Notes: generated by a model from the sequence alone, not told the origin. A DNA stretch of 64,000 bases from Gillisia marina (GCF_000258765.1 NZ_AJLT01000003.1:93424-157423), one strand, 5' to 3'; positions 1-11,041 are shown, counted from the stretch's first letter. Made by a program: numbers and translations.

Positions 1-310
1 GCACCTCACCGGATCTGGGAACTCCAAAATTTGCAAGATAGGCTACCATTACAGCCATAAAGCTGTTTGCGAATTGGGGTTTATATCCTAAGGGTTCGAG
101 AAGAAATTTCCATCTATAAGCTCTAGAAAGATGAGAGAGTAATCCGCAAATGAGAGAGATAAGTATAAAAATGGGATTTGCAGATTTAATATTTTCTAAG
201 AGTTCTTCCCTCTCTAAAGGAGTTGAATTTCTAATTGAAAACCAGATCAAAAAAACTCCCAACAAAAGCGGGAGTATGATTTTTAAAATTTTGATGGTGG
301 TTTTCTTCAA
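1..310 (-). CDS. Lysylphosphatidylglycerol synthase TM-region (UPF0104) family protein, 5' part only
   Basis: The first 103 codons of an integral membrane protein that runs off the left edge of the window. The reading frame opens with a TTG at 310, three bases after the panD stop, and begins LKKTTIKILKIILPLLLGVF, followed by a hydrophobic first segment and then WFSIRNSTPLEREELL, SRAYRWKFLLEPLGYKP and a FGVPRSGEV ending. The R-A-Y-R-W and VPRSGE motifs are typical of the UPF0104 / lysylphosphatidylglycerol synthase transmembrane family. It is the third gene of a panC-panD operon and is probably co-transcribed. Its substrate in Bacteroidota is not known; members outside MprF lack the aminoacyl transfer domain. 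The C-terminal part is not in the window. Confidence 0.8.
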   Translation of the reverse strand, partial: MKKTTIKILKIILPLLLGVFLIWFSIRNSTPLEREELLENIKSANPIFILISLICGLLSHLSRAYRWKFLLEPLGYKPQFANSFMAVMVAYLANFGVPRSGEV

Positions 311-313
311 GAA

Positions 314-664
314 TTAATTTAAGAGATTATTTTCTTCATTTGGAAAAACCAATGCAGGTTTAAAAGACTTAGCTTCCTCTAGCTCCATAATGGCATAGGT
401 AATAAGAATAAGAATATCCCCTTTTGCAACTCTTCTTGCGGCAGCACCGTTAAGAGTGATTTCACCAGAATTTCTTGGACCTGGGATGGCATAGGTTTCT
501 ATACGCTCTCCATTATTATTGTTTACAATTTGGACTTTCTCACCTTCAATAATATTAGCAGCATCCATAAGATCTTGATCTATGGTAATACTTCCAATAT
601 AATTAAGATCGGCGCCGGTGCATTTTACGCGATGAATTTTAGATTTTACTACGTGAATTAACAT
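314..664 (-). CDS. panD: Aspartate 1-decarboxylase
   Basis: Makes beta-alanine from L-aspartate for pantothenate and coenzyme A synthesis. The protein has 116 residues, the normal family length. The self-cleavage site is visible as YIGSIT with Gly24-Ser25; Ser25 becomes the catalytic pyruvoyl group. Lys9 and the CTGADLNY stretch before the cleavage site are conserved, as is the [14 protein letters not shown] segment. It follows panC by nine bases and precedes the membrane gene by three, so the three form a tight operon read on the minus strand. Confidence 0.97.
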   Translation of the reverse strand: MLIHVVKSKIHRVKCTGADLNYIGSITIDQDLMDAANIIEGEKVQIVNNNNGERIETYAIPGPRNSGEITLNGAAARRVAKGDILILITYAIMELEEAKSFKPALVFPNEENNLLN

Positions 665-673
665 ACAATTTGT

Positions 674-1525
674 TTAATAATTTAAGGCTATGTTGTCTAT
701 GAGCCTAACGTTTTCAGAATATACAGCGATAAATGCACGAAAAGTCCTGCTTGCAATAGTATTTGTTGCCGGTTTTAATGTTTCACTATCTGCAATCTCA
801 AAATACTCCAATTTAAAATATGGGTGAGCCTTAAATTCTTTTTCTACCCACTGTGATATCTGATTTGCACTTTCTGTGCCAAATTTATCTTTAACTTTTA
901 AAAGCGTTTCGTGAATAAACGATGCTTCAAGTCGGGTTTTGGGGCTTAGTCGTTCATTTCGGGAACTCCTTGCTAATCCGTTGTTTTCTCGATAAATGGG
1001 GCATCCTATAACTTCTACAGGAATTTTGTGTTGCGCAACAAGTTTTTTTATTATTTGTAACTGCTGGTAATCTTTTTCCCCAAAAAATGCTTTGTCGGGC
1101 TCTACGATCTCAAAAAGTTTTTTTACAACTGTCCCAACTCCGTCAAAATGTCCGTTTCTATATTTCCCTTCCATTTCATATTCCAAACCGTCAAATTGAA
1201 AATGTTCAGATTCTATTTTATTATTGTAGAGTTCGGTAGCTGTTGGAGCGAATATAATTAGGTTTAGGTTTAATTCTGCTAGCTTTTGCGTGTCAGAATC
1301 TAGTGTTCTAGGGTAATTATCTAGATCTGTTGTGTTGTCGAACTGTGTAGGATTAATAAAAATACTAACCACCACCACATCACAAATTGTAGCGGCTTGT
1401 CTAACTAAAGATAAGTGCCCTTCATGCAACGCGCCCATTGTAGGCACGAATCCTATGCTAGAATTTTTGGATTTTAATTTAGAAATTACCTCTGTTAAGG
1501 CGGCTTTCTCTTTAATAATCTGCAT
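674..1525 (-). CDS. panC: Pantothenate synthetase (pantoate--beta-alanine ligase)
   Basis: Joins pantoate and beta-alanine with ATP to give pantothenate. The 283-residue length is usual. The N-terminus carries FVPTMGALHEGHLSLV, with the HxGH nucleotide-binding motif at residues 34-37; FGEKDYQQLQ lies in the middle and the ATP-binding LARSSRNERLS loop further on. It is first in the operon with panD, which supplies one substrate. A TAnnTTTG promoter box at 1549-1556 on the minus strand would start transcription just upstream of the ATG. panB and panE are not in the window. Confidence 0.97.
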   Translation of the reverse strand: MQIIKEKAALTEVISKLKSKNSSIGFVPTMGALHEGHLSLVRQAATICDVVVVSIFINPTQFDNTTDLDNYPRTLDSDTQKLAELNLNLIIFAPTATELYNNKIESEHFQFDGLEYEMEGKYRNGHFDGVGTVVKKLFEIVEPDKAFFGEKDYQQLQIIKKLVAQHKIPVEVIGCPIYRENNGLARSSRNERLSPKTRLEASFIHETLLKVKDKFGTESANQISQWVEKEFKAHPYFKLEYFEIADSETLKPATNTIASRTFRAFIAVYSENVRLIDNIALNY

Positions 1526-1548
1526 TTTATTATAAAATTAACAGCGTG

Positions 1549-1556
1549 CAAACTTA
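1549..1556 (-). promoter_or_regulatory. Bacteroidota -7 box for panC-panD
   Basis: Read on the minus strand this is TAAGTTTG, an exact TAnnTTTG match. It lies 23 bases upstream of the panC ATG and divergent from the box at 1588-1595. No clear -33 TTG was found at the usual spacing. Confidence 0.6.
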
Positions 1557-1587
1557 ATATATTACGGGCAAACTGCATAAAATTTTG

Positions 1588-1595
1588 TAATTTTG
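1588..1595 (+). promoter_or_regulatory. Bacteroidota -7 box for the GT5/DUF4270/glmS genes
   Basis: TAATTTTG matches TAnnTTTG. Transcription would begin near 1602, which places the ATG at 1597 upstream of the RNA start and therefore supports the ATG at 1627 as the true start of the next gene. Confidence 0.6.
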
Positions 1596-1626
1596 CGTGT
1601 TTTTTATTCGCAAAAGCAAAATATTT

Positions 1627-2439
1627 ATGAAAGATAAGAGGATATTATACGTATCATCTGAAGTTATACCTTACTTGCCCGAAACCGATATATCATCTAT
1701 GTCTTTTGAAGCTGCCAGAATGGTCAATGGTTTAGGGGGACAAATCAGGATTTTTATGCCACGTTACGGCAACATCAATGAAAGAAGGCATCAATTGCAT
1801 GAAGTGATTCGATTGTCTGGGATGAATTTGGTGATAGATGATTTAGATATGCCATTAATTATTAAGGTTGCATCTATCCCGAAAGAGCGGATGCAGGTTT
1901 ATTTTATAGATAACGAAGATTATTTTAAAAGGAAAGCAACACTTACAGACGAGGACGGAAATTTATTTCCGGACAATGATGAACGTGCAATTTTCTTCGC
2001 GAAAGGAGTAATAGAAACTGTTAAGAAATTAAATTGGTCTCCAGATATTATACATGTTCATGGGTGGCTATCTTCATTATTGCCATTATATCTAAGAAAC
2101 TACTACGGAAACGAGCCATTATTTTCTGGCGCAAAAATTGTTACATCTGTATACAATCAAAGTTTTGATGAGTCGTTAGATACGAACATGCACAAGAAAA
2201 TTCTTTTTGATGGGTTGGAAAATGATAATGTTAAGCATTTGAAAAAACCAACCTATGTTAATTTGATGAAGACTGCAATAGATAATTCTGATGCAGTAAT
2301 AATTGGTGGAGATAATATCCCTGCCGAATTATCAAAATACTTAAAGAAGCAAGAAAAACCGGTTTTAGATTACAAGACACCGGAGGAATTTTCTACAGCG
2401 TACCAAGATTTTTACGACACTCAAGTATTATCACAATAA
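1627..2439 (+). CDS. Glycogen/starch synthase-like protein, N-terminal GT5 domain only
   Basis: 270 residues resembling only the N-terminal Rossmann half of ADP-glucose glycogen synthase (MKDKRILYVSSEVIPY, then MPRYGNINERRH, and PDIIHVHGWLSSLLPLYLRN). Full glycogen synthases are about 480 residues and have a second GT-B domain, which is absent here. The KxGGL ADP-glucose-binding loop expected just after the SSEV/PY segment is replaced by PETDISS. Glycogen synthase activity is therefore doubtful. Such short proteins recur in Flavobacteriaceae beside DUF4270 and glmS, as here, suggesting a cell-envelope or hexosamine-linked role (inference). The start at 1627 is preferred to 1597 on the promoter position. 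Confidence 0.75.
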   Translation: MKDKRILYVSSEVIPYLPETDISSMSFEAARMVNGLGGQIRIFMPRYGNINERRHQLHEVIRLSGMNLVIDDLDMPLIIKVASIPKERMQVYFIDNEDYFKRKATLTDEDGNLFPDNDERAIFFAKGVIETVKKLNWSPDIIHVHGWLSSLLPLYLRNYYGNEPLFSGAKIVTSVYNQSFDESLDTNMHKKILFDGLENDNVKHLKKPTYVNLMKTAIDNSDAVIIGGDNIPAELSKYLKKQEKPVLDYKTPEEFSTAYQDFYDTQVLSQ

Positions 2440-2453
2440 GTAATTTATACCGA

Positions 2454-4028
2454 ATGATTTTTTTGAAAAGAGCACGCTTAGCACCAATAGCATTGCTATT
2501 GGTTTTGGCATTTATCTCATGTGATGACGATTTTAATACCATTGGTGGTAGACTAGTTGGTCAATTTGATTCCATTCCATTGTATGAGGCCGGTGTAACT
2601 GGGTATAGTAAGAAGATTGGTCCAGTTCAAACCAATGGACTGCCTGCAAATTTATTAGGGGTTTATAATGATCCTGTTTATGGGCAGCAAGTAGCAAATG
2701 TTTTAACTCAATTATCTTTAAGTACAATAAATCCGCAATTCGGGACAGATCCTGTGGTAGATAGCGTTGTGATTACACTTCCATATTTTAGCACTGCATT
2801 AGAAGCAGGTGAAGATGGAAATACAATTTATGAATTGGATTCTATTTTTGGTAATTCTCCATATAAATTGACGGTTAGCAGATCTAATTTTTTCCTTAAT
2901 AACTTTGATCCGGAAGCAGATTTCGCATCGGTTCAAAAATATTATTCAGATCAAGGGCCTGCTTTTGAAAATAACTTAATTGGAGCTCCTTTGTATACGA
3001 ATGAGAGTTTTTCGCCATCAGAAGAAGAGGTGATTTACGCTGAATTCAATGAGCAAAATGAGCTGGATACAGTACGCGCTACTCCAAGACTTAGAGCGAA
3101 TTTACCGGTACAATTTTTTCAAGACAATATTATCAATAAGCAAGGTTCCTTAGAACTTTCAAATAATAATAATTTTAATAATTTTATTAGAGGACTTTAT
3201 TTTAAAGCTGAACCTATTAATTCCAATGGTAATATGTTGTTGCTAAATTTTGCTAATTCAGAGGCGGGGATTACTATATACTATAACTCTCAAATTGTGG
3301 ATGCTTCAGATTCTGACGGAGATGGAGACACTACTGAAATGATAGGACAGCCTGCTTCCTATAAGTTAAATTTTGGACCAAATACTGTAAATGCATTTTC
3401 TCAAGATTTTCCATCGGGAATGGCTTCAGAAATTACTGAAACAAATGCTGAAGCAGGAGCTGAAAAATTGTTTTTAAAAGGAGGTGAAGGTGTGGTTTCT
3501 CTAATCGAATTGTTCGAAGATGAAGTAGAACTGGCAGAATTAAGAGCTAATAACTGGTTGATCAACGAGGCAAACTTGACTTTCTTTGTAGATCAAGACA
3601 GAGTGCAAAGTGGGGAATCTGAACCGGAAAGGATTTACTTATACAATTTAAAAACCAACGAGCAATTGTTCGATTATTTAATAGATCCTACCTTAAATAA
3701 TGAAAACCCTTTAAATTCCATTACATCACATTCAAGTAGATTGGAAAGAGATGAAAATGGAGCGGGCGTTAGCTATAAAATTAGAATTACCGAGCATGTG
3801 AAGAATATTTTAAATAACGATTCAACCAATGTAAGATTGGGATTGGTGGTTACTCAAAATATTAATTTAGTTAGAAGTTCAGCTTTAAAAACTGCAGTAG
3901 ATAGTATTACTAGAGTTCCAAGAGCATCGGTTATATCTCCGGAAGGAACCGTGTTGCACGGGAACTTATCTTCTGATGTAGATAAAAGATTAAAATTCAA
4001 TATTTATTATACAGAATCAAACAATTAG
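2454..4028 (+). CDS. DUF4270 family lipoprotein
   Basis: 524 residues with a lipoprotein signal: a basic start, a hydrophobic stretch and a lipobox ending FISC with Cys23, followed by three aspartates. An acidic run after the cysteine is typical of the lipoprotein export signal that sends Bacteroidota lipoproteins to the cell surface. The body matches the DUF4270 type (CDDDFNTIGG start, many beta strands). It starts 14 bases after the GT5-like gene and ends three bases before glmS, so it is in one operon. Function is unknown; an outer-membrane or surface location is inferred from the signal. Confidence 0.85.
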   Translation: MIFLKRARLAPIALLLVLAFISCDDDFNTIGGRLVGQFDSIPLYEAGVTGYSKKIGPVQTNGLPANLLGVYNDPVYGQQVANVLTQLSLSTINPQFGTDPVVDSVVITLPYFSTALEAGEDGNTIYELDSIFGNSPYKLTVSRSNFFLNNFDPEADFASVQKYYSDQGPAFENNLIGAPLYTNESFSPSEEEVIYAEFNEQNELDTVRATPRLRANLPVQFFQDNIINKQGSLELSNNNNFNNFIRGLYFKAEPINSNGNMLLLNFANSEAGITIYYNSQIVDASDSDGDGDTTEMIGQPASYKLNFGPNTVNAFSQDFPSGMASEITETNAEAGAEKLFLKGGEGVVSLIELFEDEVELAELRANNWLINEANLTFFVDQDRVQSGESEPERIYLYNLKTNEQLFDYLIDPTLNNENPLNSITSHSSRLERDENGAGVSYKIRITEHVKNILNNDSTNVRLGLVVTQNINLVRSSALKTAVDSITRVPRASVISPEGTVLHGNLSSDVDKRLKFNIYYTESNN

Positions 4029-4031
4029 AAT

Positions 4032-5882
4032 ATGTGTGGAATTGTAGGTTATATAGGGCATAGAGAAGCTTATCCTATAGTATTAAAAGGGTTACATAGA
4101 TTAGAATATAGAGGTTACGACAGTGCTGGAATCGCTCTATTTGATGGAAATGAACTTAATCTTTGTAAGACAAAGGGGAAAGTAGCAGATCTTGAAACTA
4201 AATTTAATTCTACGACTTCTACCAAAGGAAATATTGGAATTGGTCATACAAGATGGGCTACCCACGGTGTTCCAAATGACGTGAATTCACACCCGCATTA
4301 CTCTAATTCTGGAAATTTGGTGATAATCCATAATGGGATTATAGAAAATTATTCTTCTCTAAAAAAGGAGTTGATAAAAAGAGGTTATACATTTCAAACT
4401 GACACCGATACAGAAGTATTGGTAAACCTTATTGAAGATGTAATGATCAATGAAGATGTGATGTTAGGGAAAGCTGTTCAAATAGCCCTTAACCAGACAA
4501 TCGGTGCTTACGCAATTACTGTTTTTGATAAAAGAAAAGAAAATGAGCTTGTGGTTGCCCGTTTAGGGAGTCCATTGGCAATCGGAATTGGAGAAAATGA
4601 ATTTTTTATAGCATCCGATGCTTCTCCATTTATTGAGTTTACAAATAATGCTATTTATCTGGAAGATGGAGAAATGGCTGTGGTAAGACTTGGTAAAGAA
4701 ATTAAAGTAAGGAAAATACATGATGACTCTTTAGTAGATCCATATATTCAGGAATTGCAACTGAATTTAGAGCAAATCGAAAAAGGAGGATACGAGCATT
4801 TTATGCTGAAGGAGATCTATGAGCAGCCTAACGCTATTACGGACACCTACAGAGGTCGAATGTTAGTAGATGAAGGCATTATTAGAATGGCTGGGGTCGA
4901 TGATAATATTGAGCGTATTTCTAAAGCCAAAAGAATTCTTATTGTTGCTTGTGGAACTTCATGGCATGCAGGTCTAGTGGCGGAATATATTTTTGAGGAT
5001 CTTGCTAGAATCCCTGTAGAGGTTGAATATGCTTCAGAATTTAGATATAGAAACCCTGTTATATATGAAAATGATGTGGTAATTGCTATTTCTCAAAGTG
5101 GAGAAACGGCAGATACTATGGCCGCTATAAAGCTTGCTAAAGAAAAGGGCGCCTTTGTATTTGGAGTTTGTAATGTTGTAGGTTCTTCAATTTCTCGAGA
5201 AACTCATGCAGGAGCTTATACTCATGCAGGTCCGGAAATCGGAGTTGCTTCCACCAAGGCTTTTACTACGCAAATTACGGTGCTTACTTTAATGGCGTTA
5301 AAATTAGCGAAACATAGAGGAACAATTTCTGATACCGACTTTAGACATCATCTACAGCAATTAGAAGCAATTCCGGCTAAAATTGCTAAAGTTTTAGAAA
5401 CCACAAACGAGCACACAAAAGAAATTGCTTTTAAATATAAAGAAGCTACAAACTGCCTTTATTTAGGTAGAGGATATAATTTTCCTGTTGCTTTAGAAGG
5501 AGCTTTGAAGCTAAAGGAAATATCTTATATCCACGCGGAAGGATATCCTGCTGCAGAAATGAAGCATGGACCTATTGCCTTGATAGATGAACAGATGCCG
5601 GTTGTGGTAATTGCTACCAAGATGGGGCATTACGAAAAAGTGGTGAGTAATATTCAGGAGATAAAATCTAGGAAAGGAAAGATTATTGGGATTGTTACTG
5701 AAGGGGATGAAGCTGTAAAAGAACTTGCAGATTACGTAATTGAAGTACCAGACACCATAGAGTCCTTAACTCCATTATTAACTACTATCCCAATGCAATT
5801 GCTTTCTTACCATATTGCAGTGATGCTTGGTAAAAATGTAGATCAGCCAAGAAACTTGGCTAAATCTGTGACTGTAGAATAG
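4032..5882 (+). CDS. glmS: Glutamine--fructose-6-phosphate aminotransferase (isomerizing)
   Basis: Makes glucosamine-6-phosphate from fructose-6-phosphate and glutamine, the first step to UDP-GlcNAc for peptidoglycan and other glycans. The 616 residues include the N-terminal glutaminase with catalytic Cys2 (MCGIVGYIGHREAYPIVLKG), GHTRWATHG and the HNGIIENY loop, then two SIS sugar-isomerase domains (CGTSWHAG, SQSGETADT, GRGYNFPVALEGALKLKEIS), and the usual ending DQPRNLAKSVTVE. All key motifs are intact. It is the last gene of the operon with the GT5-like and DUF4270 genes. No glmS ribozyme was seen upstream. Confidence 0.98.
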   Translation: MCGIVGYIGHREAYPIVLKGLHRLEYRGYDSAGIALFDGNELNLCKTKGKVADLETKFNSTTSTKGNIGIGHTRWATHGVPNDVNSHPHYSNSGNLVIIHNGIIENYSSLKKELIKRGYTFQTDTDTEVLVNLIEDVMINEDVMLGKAVQIALNQTIGAYAITVFDKRKENELVVARLGSPLAIGIGENEFFIASDASPFIEFTNNAIYLEDGEMAVVRLGKEIKVRKIHDDSLVDPYIQELQLNLEQIEKGGYEHFMLKEIYEQPNAITDTYRGRMLVDEGIIRMAGVDDNIERISKAKRILIVACGTSWHAGLVAEYIFEDLARIPVEVEYASEFRYRNPVIYENDVVIAISQSGETADTMAAIKLAKEKGAFVFGVCNVVGSSISRETHAGAYTHAGPEIGVASTKAFTTQITVLTLMALKLAKHRGTISDTDFRHHLQQLEAIPAKIAKVLETTNEHTKEIAFKYKEATNCLYLGRGYNFPVALEGALKLKEISYIHAEGYPAAEMKHGPIALIDEQMPVVVIATKMGHYEKVVSNIQEIKSRKGKIIGIVTEGDEAVKELADYVIEVPDTIESLTPLLTTIPMQLLSYHIAVMLGKNVDQPRNLAKSVTVE

Positions 5883-5915
5883 TTAACAATCCTGTTAATA
5901 GATTATTATAGTATC

Positions 5916-5970
5916 CTGATTTTAAGGTGTTTTATTGACTAAATTGTTAATATAATCACCTTAAAATCAG
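5916..5970. repeat. Perfect 14-bp inverted repeat just before a start codon
   Basis: CTGATTTTAAGGTG at 5916-5929 pairs exactly with CACCTTAAAATCAG at 5957-5970, with 27 bases between. The right arm ends three bases before the ATG at 5974. There is no T-run after it, so it is a poor terminator for glmS. It could be an operator for a dimeric regulator or an mRNA hairpin that masks the translation start of the TonB receptor. Confidence 0.75.
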
Positions 5971-5973
5971 AAT

Positions 5974-8731
5974 ATGAAAAAATCATTCACTGTTATCTTT
6001 TTTTTTGTGTTGTATTGCTACTTACGCCCAAACCACGGTGACGGGACGTATTGTAGATAACAATAACTCACCGGTTTTAGGTGCTAATATCCTAGTACCC
6101 GAACTCTCTGAAGGAACCGTTTCAGATTTAGATGGAAACTTTAGTCTTACCGTTTCTCAGGATCCTCCATTTACCCTCCAAATTAGTAGTGTTGGTTTCG
6201 AAACCGTTCGGGTTCCAATAACTTCTTCAAACCAGATTGTAGATGTCACTTTGTTGGAAGGAAATGATTTAGATGAAATAGTGGTTTCTGCATCCAGAAC
6301 TCCAGAAAGAATTTTTGAATCTCCGGTTACTGTAGAGCGTTTTGGGATTAAGGAAATCAAAAACACTACAGCTGCTACTTTTTATGCGGGATTAGAAAAC
6401 CTTAAGGGAGTAGATATTAACACGAGCAGTTTAACTTTTCAATCTGTGAATACCCGTGGTTTTGCAACTTTTGCAAATACCAGATTCGTGCAATTGGTAG
6501 ACGGAATGGATAATTCTTCTCCAGCTCTTAATTTTGTTCTTGGAAATTTATTGGGTATGACTGAACTGGATGTAAATAGTGTCGAACTTCTTCCAGGAGC
6601 TTCTTCAGCACTATACGGTGCGAATGCCTTTAATGGAATTTTATTCATGACCAGTAAAAGCCCATTCGATTTTCCGGGAATAAGCGCTTATTATAAGCAA
6701 GGTGTTACATCTCAGGATGCCGCAGGAACAAACCCGGTTTACGATCTTGGTGTTCGTGTTGCCCACAAATTTTCAGATAAATTTGCAGCCAAAGCAAACT
6801 TCTCTTATTTAAAAGGAACAGATTGGTATGCCGATAGTGAGGTAGATGTGTTAGATCCCGGAAACACAAGAGCAGATCCTAACTATGATGGATTAAATAC
6901 TTACGGGGATGATTTTTTTGTAAATATTAGAGGTGTAGCTCAATCTTTAGCTGCTGCAGGCCAGATTCCTGCTGAGGCGGTAAGTTTAATTCCTAATCAA
7001 AATGTAACAAGAACAGGTTATGCCGAAACTAGTCTTACCGATTATAAGGCAGAAAGTATAAAATTTGATGCAGCGCTTCATTACAGGCCTTTTGCAGATG
7101 ATTTTGAAATAAGTTATTTAGGAAAAGTCGGAATTGGTTCTACCATCTACCAAGGAGCTAGTAGATATGCTTTAAAAGATTTCTTTTTACAGCAGCATAA
7201 AATAGAAGTAAGTAATGATAACTTCTTTGTGAGAGGATATATAACCGATGAAGATGCAGGTGATTCCTATGACACGCGATTTACGGCTGTCAATATAAAC
7301 AGGTTCTGGAAATCAGATCAGCAATGGTTTGGGCAATATACAGGAGCTTTCTTGCAAGGAACCCTTGGGGGGCTTTCTGAAGCTGAGGCGCATGCCTTGG
7401 CCAGACAAACAGCTGATACAGGAAGATTTATTCCCGGGACAGCGGAATTTCAAAATGCTTTTGATCAAGTAATCAAGGATCCAGATCTTCTAACAGGATC
7501 TAAATTCCAGGATGCAACTCAATTAAGGCATGTAGATGCCAATTATAACTTTTCTCATATTACTCAAGATTTTGCCGATATCCAGGTTGGAGGATCTTAT
7601 AGACAATATAAGCTGAATTCCTTCGGAACAATTTTTACTGATATAGATGGTCCGATAAAATATTCTGAATATGGTATCTATACCCAAATTCAGAAAAAAT
7701 TAATGGAAGAAAGATTGAAGTTGACAGGTTCTATTAGATATGATAAATCTGAATTATTTGATGGGAACTTCTCTCCAAGACTTTCTGTAGGCTATACTGC
7801 AGGAGCCGAAAGATCTCATAATTTAAGAGCCTCTGTACAAACAGGATTTAGATATCCAACAACTCAGGATCTATTTATTGGTTTAGATGCCGGAAGAGCT
7901 ATTTTAGTAGGATCGGCTGAATCTAATTTAGATAGAGATGTTAGAACCTTTACGTTAAGTGGGGTTGGCGCTGGAGTTACGGGTAGTCAAACTGTTGACA
8001 TTCTTGGTAGAGCAGCTTATGAAAATTCTTTTTCATTAAATTCAGTGTTAACTGGAGCTCCTGCTAAATCTGATGTAGAGATCGTTAAGCCGGAAAAAGT
8101 AACTGCTCTTGAAGTTGGGTATCGTGGGAGAACTGGAAAAGTAATTATTGATGTAAACGCATATTATAATATTTACAAGGATTTCATTTCCAATGAAACG
8201 GTATTGGTGCCTTTTTATGGGGAAGTTGGAGATAATTCTCTTTCCTTATTGGCCTTACGGCAAAATGATTTCAAGGCTTATCAAACCTATACCAATTCTT
8301 CAGCAGATGTGAAATCTTATGGAGCAACTTTTGGCTTGGGAACTAAGGTGTTTGGAAATTACGATTTGGATGGAAATTACACCTATTCCGAAGAAGATTT
8401 TGACCAGTCCTCTGCGCCGGACTTTAGAACCAGCTTTAATACACCAAAACATAAGGTGAAAATTTCCTTTGGGAATACAGAGGTATTTACCAATTTTGGT
8501 TTCAATGTAAACTATAGATGGAGTGATACTTATCTATGGCAAGGTACGTTTGGAGACGGTAAAGTTCCTGCGTATTCTGTAGTAGATGCCCAAGTGAATT
8601 ATAAAGTGCCTTCTATTAAATCTGTTTTCAAGTTGGGAGCAACTAATATTGGCGGGAATGAATATTTTACCGCTTTTGGAACAGGGCATATTGGTCAGCA
8701 ATATTACGCATCAATTACCTTTAATAACTAA
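5974..8731 (+). CDS. TonB-dependent receptor with signal peptide broken by a T9 tract
   Basis: Outer-membrane active-transport barrel. After the signal peptide come a carboxypeptidase-regulatory-like domain (TVTGRIVDNNNSPVLGANI, DLDGNFSLTV), a plug domain and a large beta barrel ending in a final aromatic strand (YYASITFNN). An ATG at 5974 opens MKKSFTVIFF, but the T9 run at 5998-6006 shifts the frame; with eight Ts the reading is MKKSFTVIFFLCCIATYAQ, a complete signal peptide joined to the mature protein (918 residues). As written, the long frame only opens at a TTG at 6005 and lacks an export signal. No SusD partner follows. Substrate unknown. The tract may be a sequencing error or phase-variable. 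Confidence 0.85.
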
Positions 8732-8762
8732 GGATGTAATCCTTCAGAAAAATCAATTCTCT

Positions 8763-8802
8763 AAAAAAGCTCTTTATCATAAATTGGTAAAGAGCTTTTT
8801 TT
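8763..8802 (+). terminator. Intrinsic terminator after the TonB receptor
   Basis: AAAAAAGCTCTTTA at 8763-8776 pairs with TAAAGAGCTTTTTT at 8788-8801, followed by a T-run. The A-rich left arm means it could also act on the minus strand. Confidence 0.9.
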
Positions 8803-8945
8803 ATTAACTGAAAAAATTATTGGTTTCCAGTAAATTATGCATTTTTGAAGGCCTTTCTTGGAAATAAGATTACCCAATTTCAATAAAATTAGATTCAGCA
8901 AAAAAAAGTTGTGTATAAGGCTATATGATTTTATAAAGAAAAAAC

Positions 8946-8953
8946 TATATTTG
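8946..8953 (+). promoter_or_regulatory. Bacteroidota -7 box for atpD-atpC
   Basis: TATATTTG, an exact TAnnTTTG match followed by GCA, a very common form. The start of transcription would be near 8960, leaving a leader of about 75 bases. No TTG at the normal -33 spacing. Confidence 0.7.
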
Positions 8954-9031
8954 CAGCCTGAAAATAGGTTTAGATAAATTCTATTTATCGAACATTTTTT
9001 GAAGATTTCAATATTAAACATAAAGAATTAG

Positions 9032-10546
<1,515 letters not shown>

Positions 10547-10632
10547 AATAGTCTTGAGAAGTGAGCTATTAGTAGTGAGAATTAACTCCAAAGCTAATTA
10601 CTCAATACTCAATACTCAATACTAAAAAGAAT

Positions 10633-10920
10633 ATGTATTTAGAAATAGTTACTCCGGAAGCAGTTGTATTTGGTGCAGAAGTAGTGTCAGTTAGAGTTCC
10701 TGGAATGGATGGTGAATTTCAGATGTTAAATCATCATGCTGCAATTGTTTCACTTTTGGTAGAAGGAGAAGTAAAGATAGATCTAGCTTCGGCAACTCCT
10801 GAAATGCTTAAGAAACTTCCTTCAGCTTTTAGAAAAGAAGCTAATAATGTACTTTTCTACCCTATTAAAGGTGGTGTATTGGAAATGAAAGATAACAAAG
10901 CGATCTTATTAGCTGATTAA
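10633..10920 (+). CDS. atpC: F1F0 ATP synthase subunit epsilon (short form)
   Basis: 95 residues, covering only the N-terminal beta-sandwich (MYLEIVTPEAVVFGAEV, VPGMDGEFQMLNHHAAIVS). The C-terminal helical hairpin that inhibits ATP hydrolysis in Escherichia coli epsilon (about 135 residues) is absent. Short epsilon subunits are known in Bacteroidota, so this is likely natural rather than a truncation. It follows atpD by 86 bases; this gap contains short direct repeats (CAATACT three times near 10601-10623). A strong terminator follows at 10977. Confidence 0.95.
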   Translation: MYLEIVTPEAVVFGAEVVSVRVPGMDGEFQMLNHHAAIVSLLVEGEVKIDLASATPEMLKKLPSAFRKEANNVLFYPIKGGVLEMKDNKAILLAD

Positions 10921-10976
10921 TCCCTATTTGAGGATTAAATTTCTGAAGAGATTTAATTATTTATAAAATTATATTT

Positions 10977-11010
10977 AAAAAGCCTGTTGAATTTCAACAG
11001 GCTTTTTTTT
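10977..11010 (+). terminator. Intrinsic terminator after atpC
   Basis: AAAAAGCCTGTTGA and TCAACAGGCTTTTT form a stem with a three-base loop and a T8 tail. Confidence 0.93.
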
Positions 11011-11041
11011 TGTTCCATATAATTTAAAGTATCCAGAAGGC

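Noticed and set aside
3972..4032. glmS ribozyme or riboswitch upstream of glmS
   Set aside because: Only three bases separate DUF4270 from glmS, and no conserved ribozyme core was seen.
5916..5970. Inverted repeat taken as the glmS terminator
   Set aside because: The loop is 27 bases and no T-run follows, so I list it as a possible regulatory element instead.
8761..9021. Minus-strand open frame of 86 codons between the TonB receptor and atpD
   Set aside because: Rich in Phe, Ile, Asn and Lys, starts in the atpD promoter region and runs through a terminator; composition is that of AT-rich noncoding DNA.
10547..10632. Small gene between atpD and atpC
   Set aside because: The gap of 86 bases is made of short direct repeats (CAATACT) and has no coding frame.
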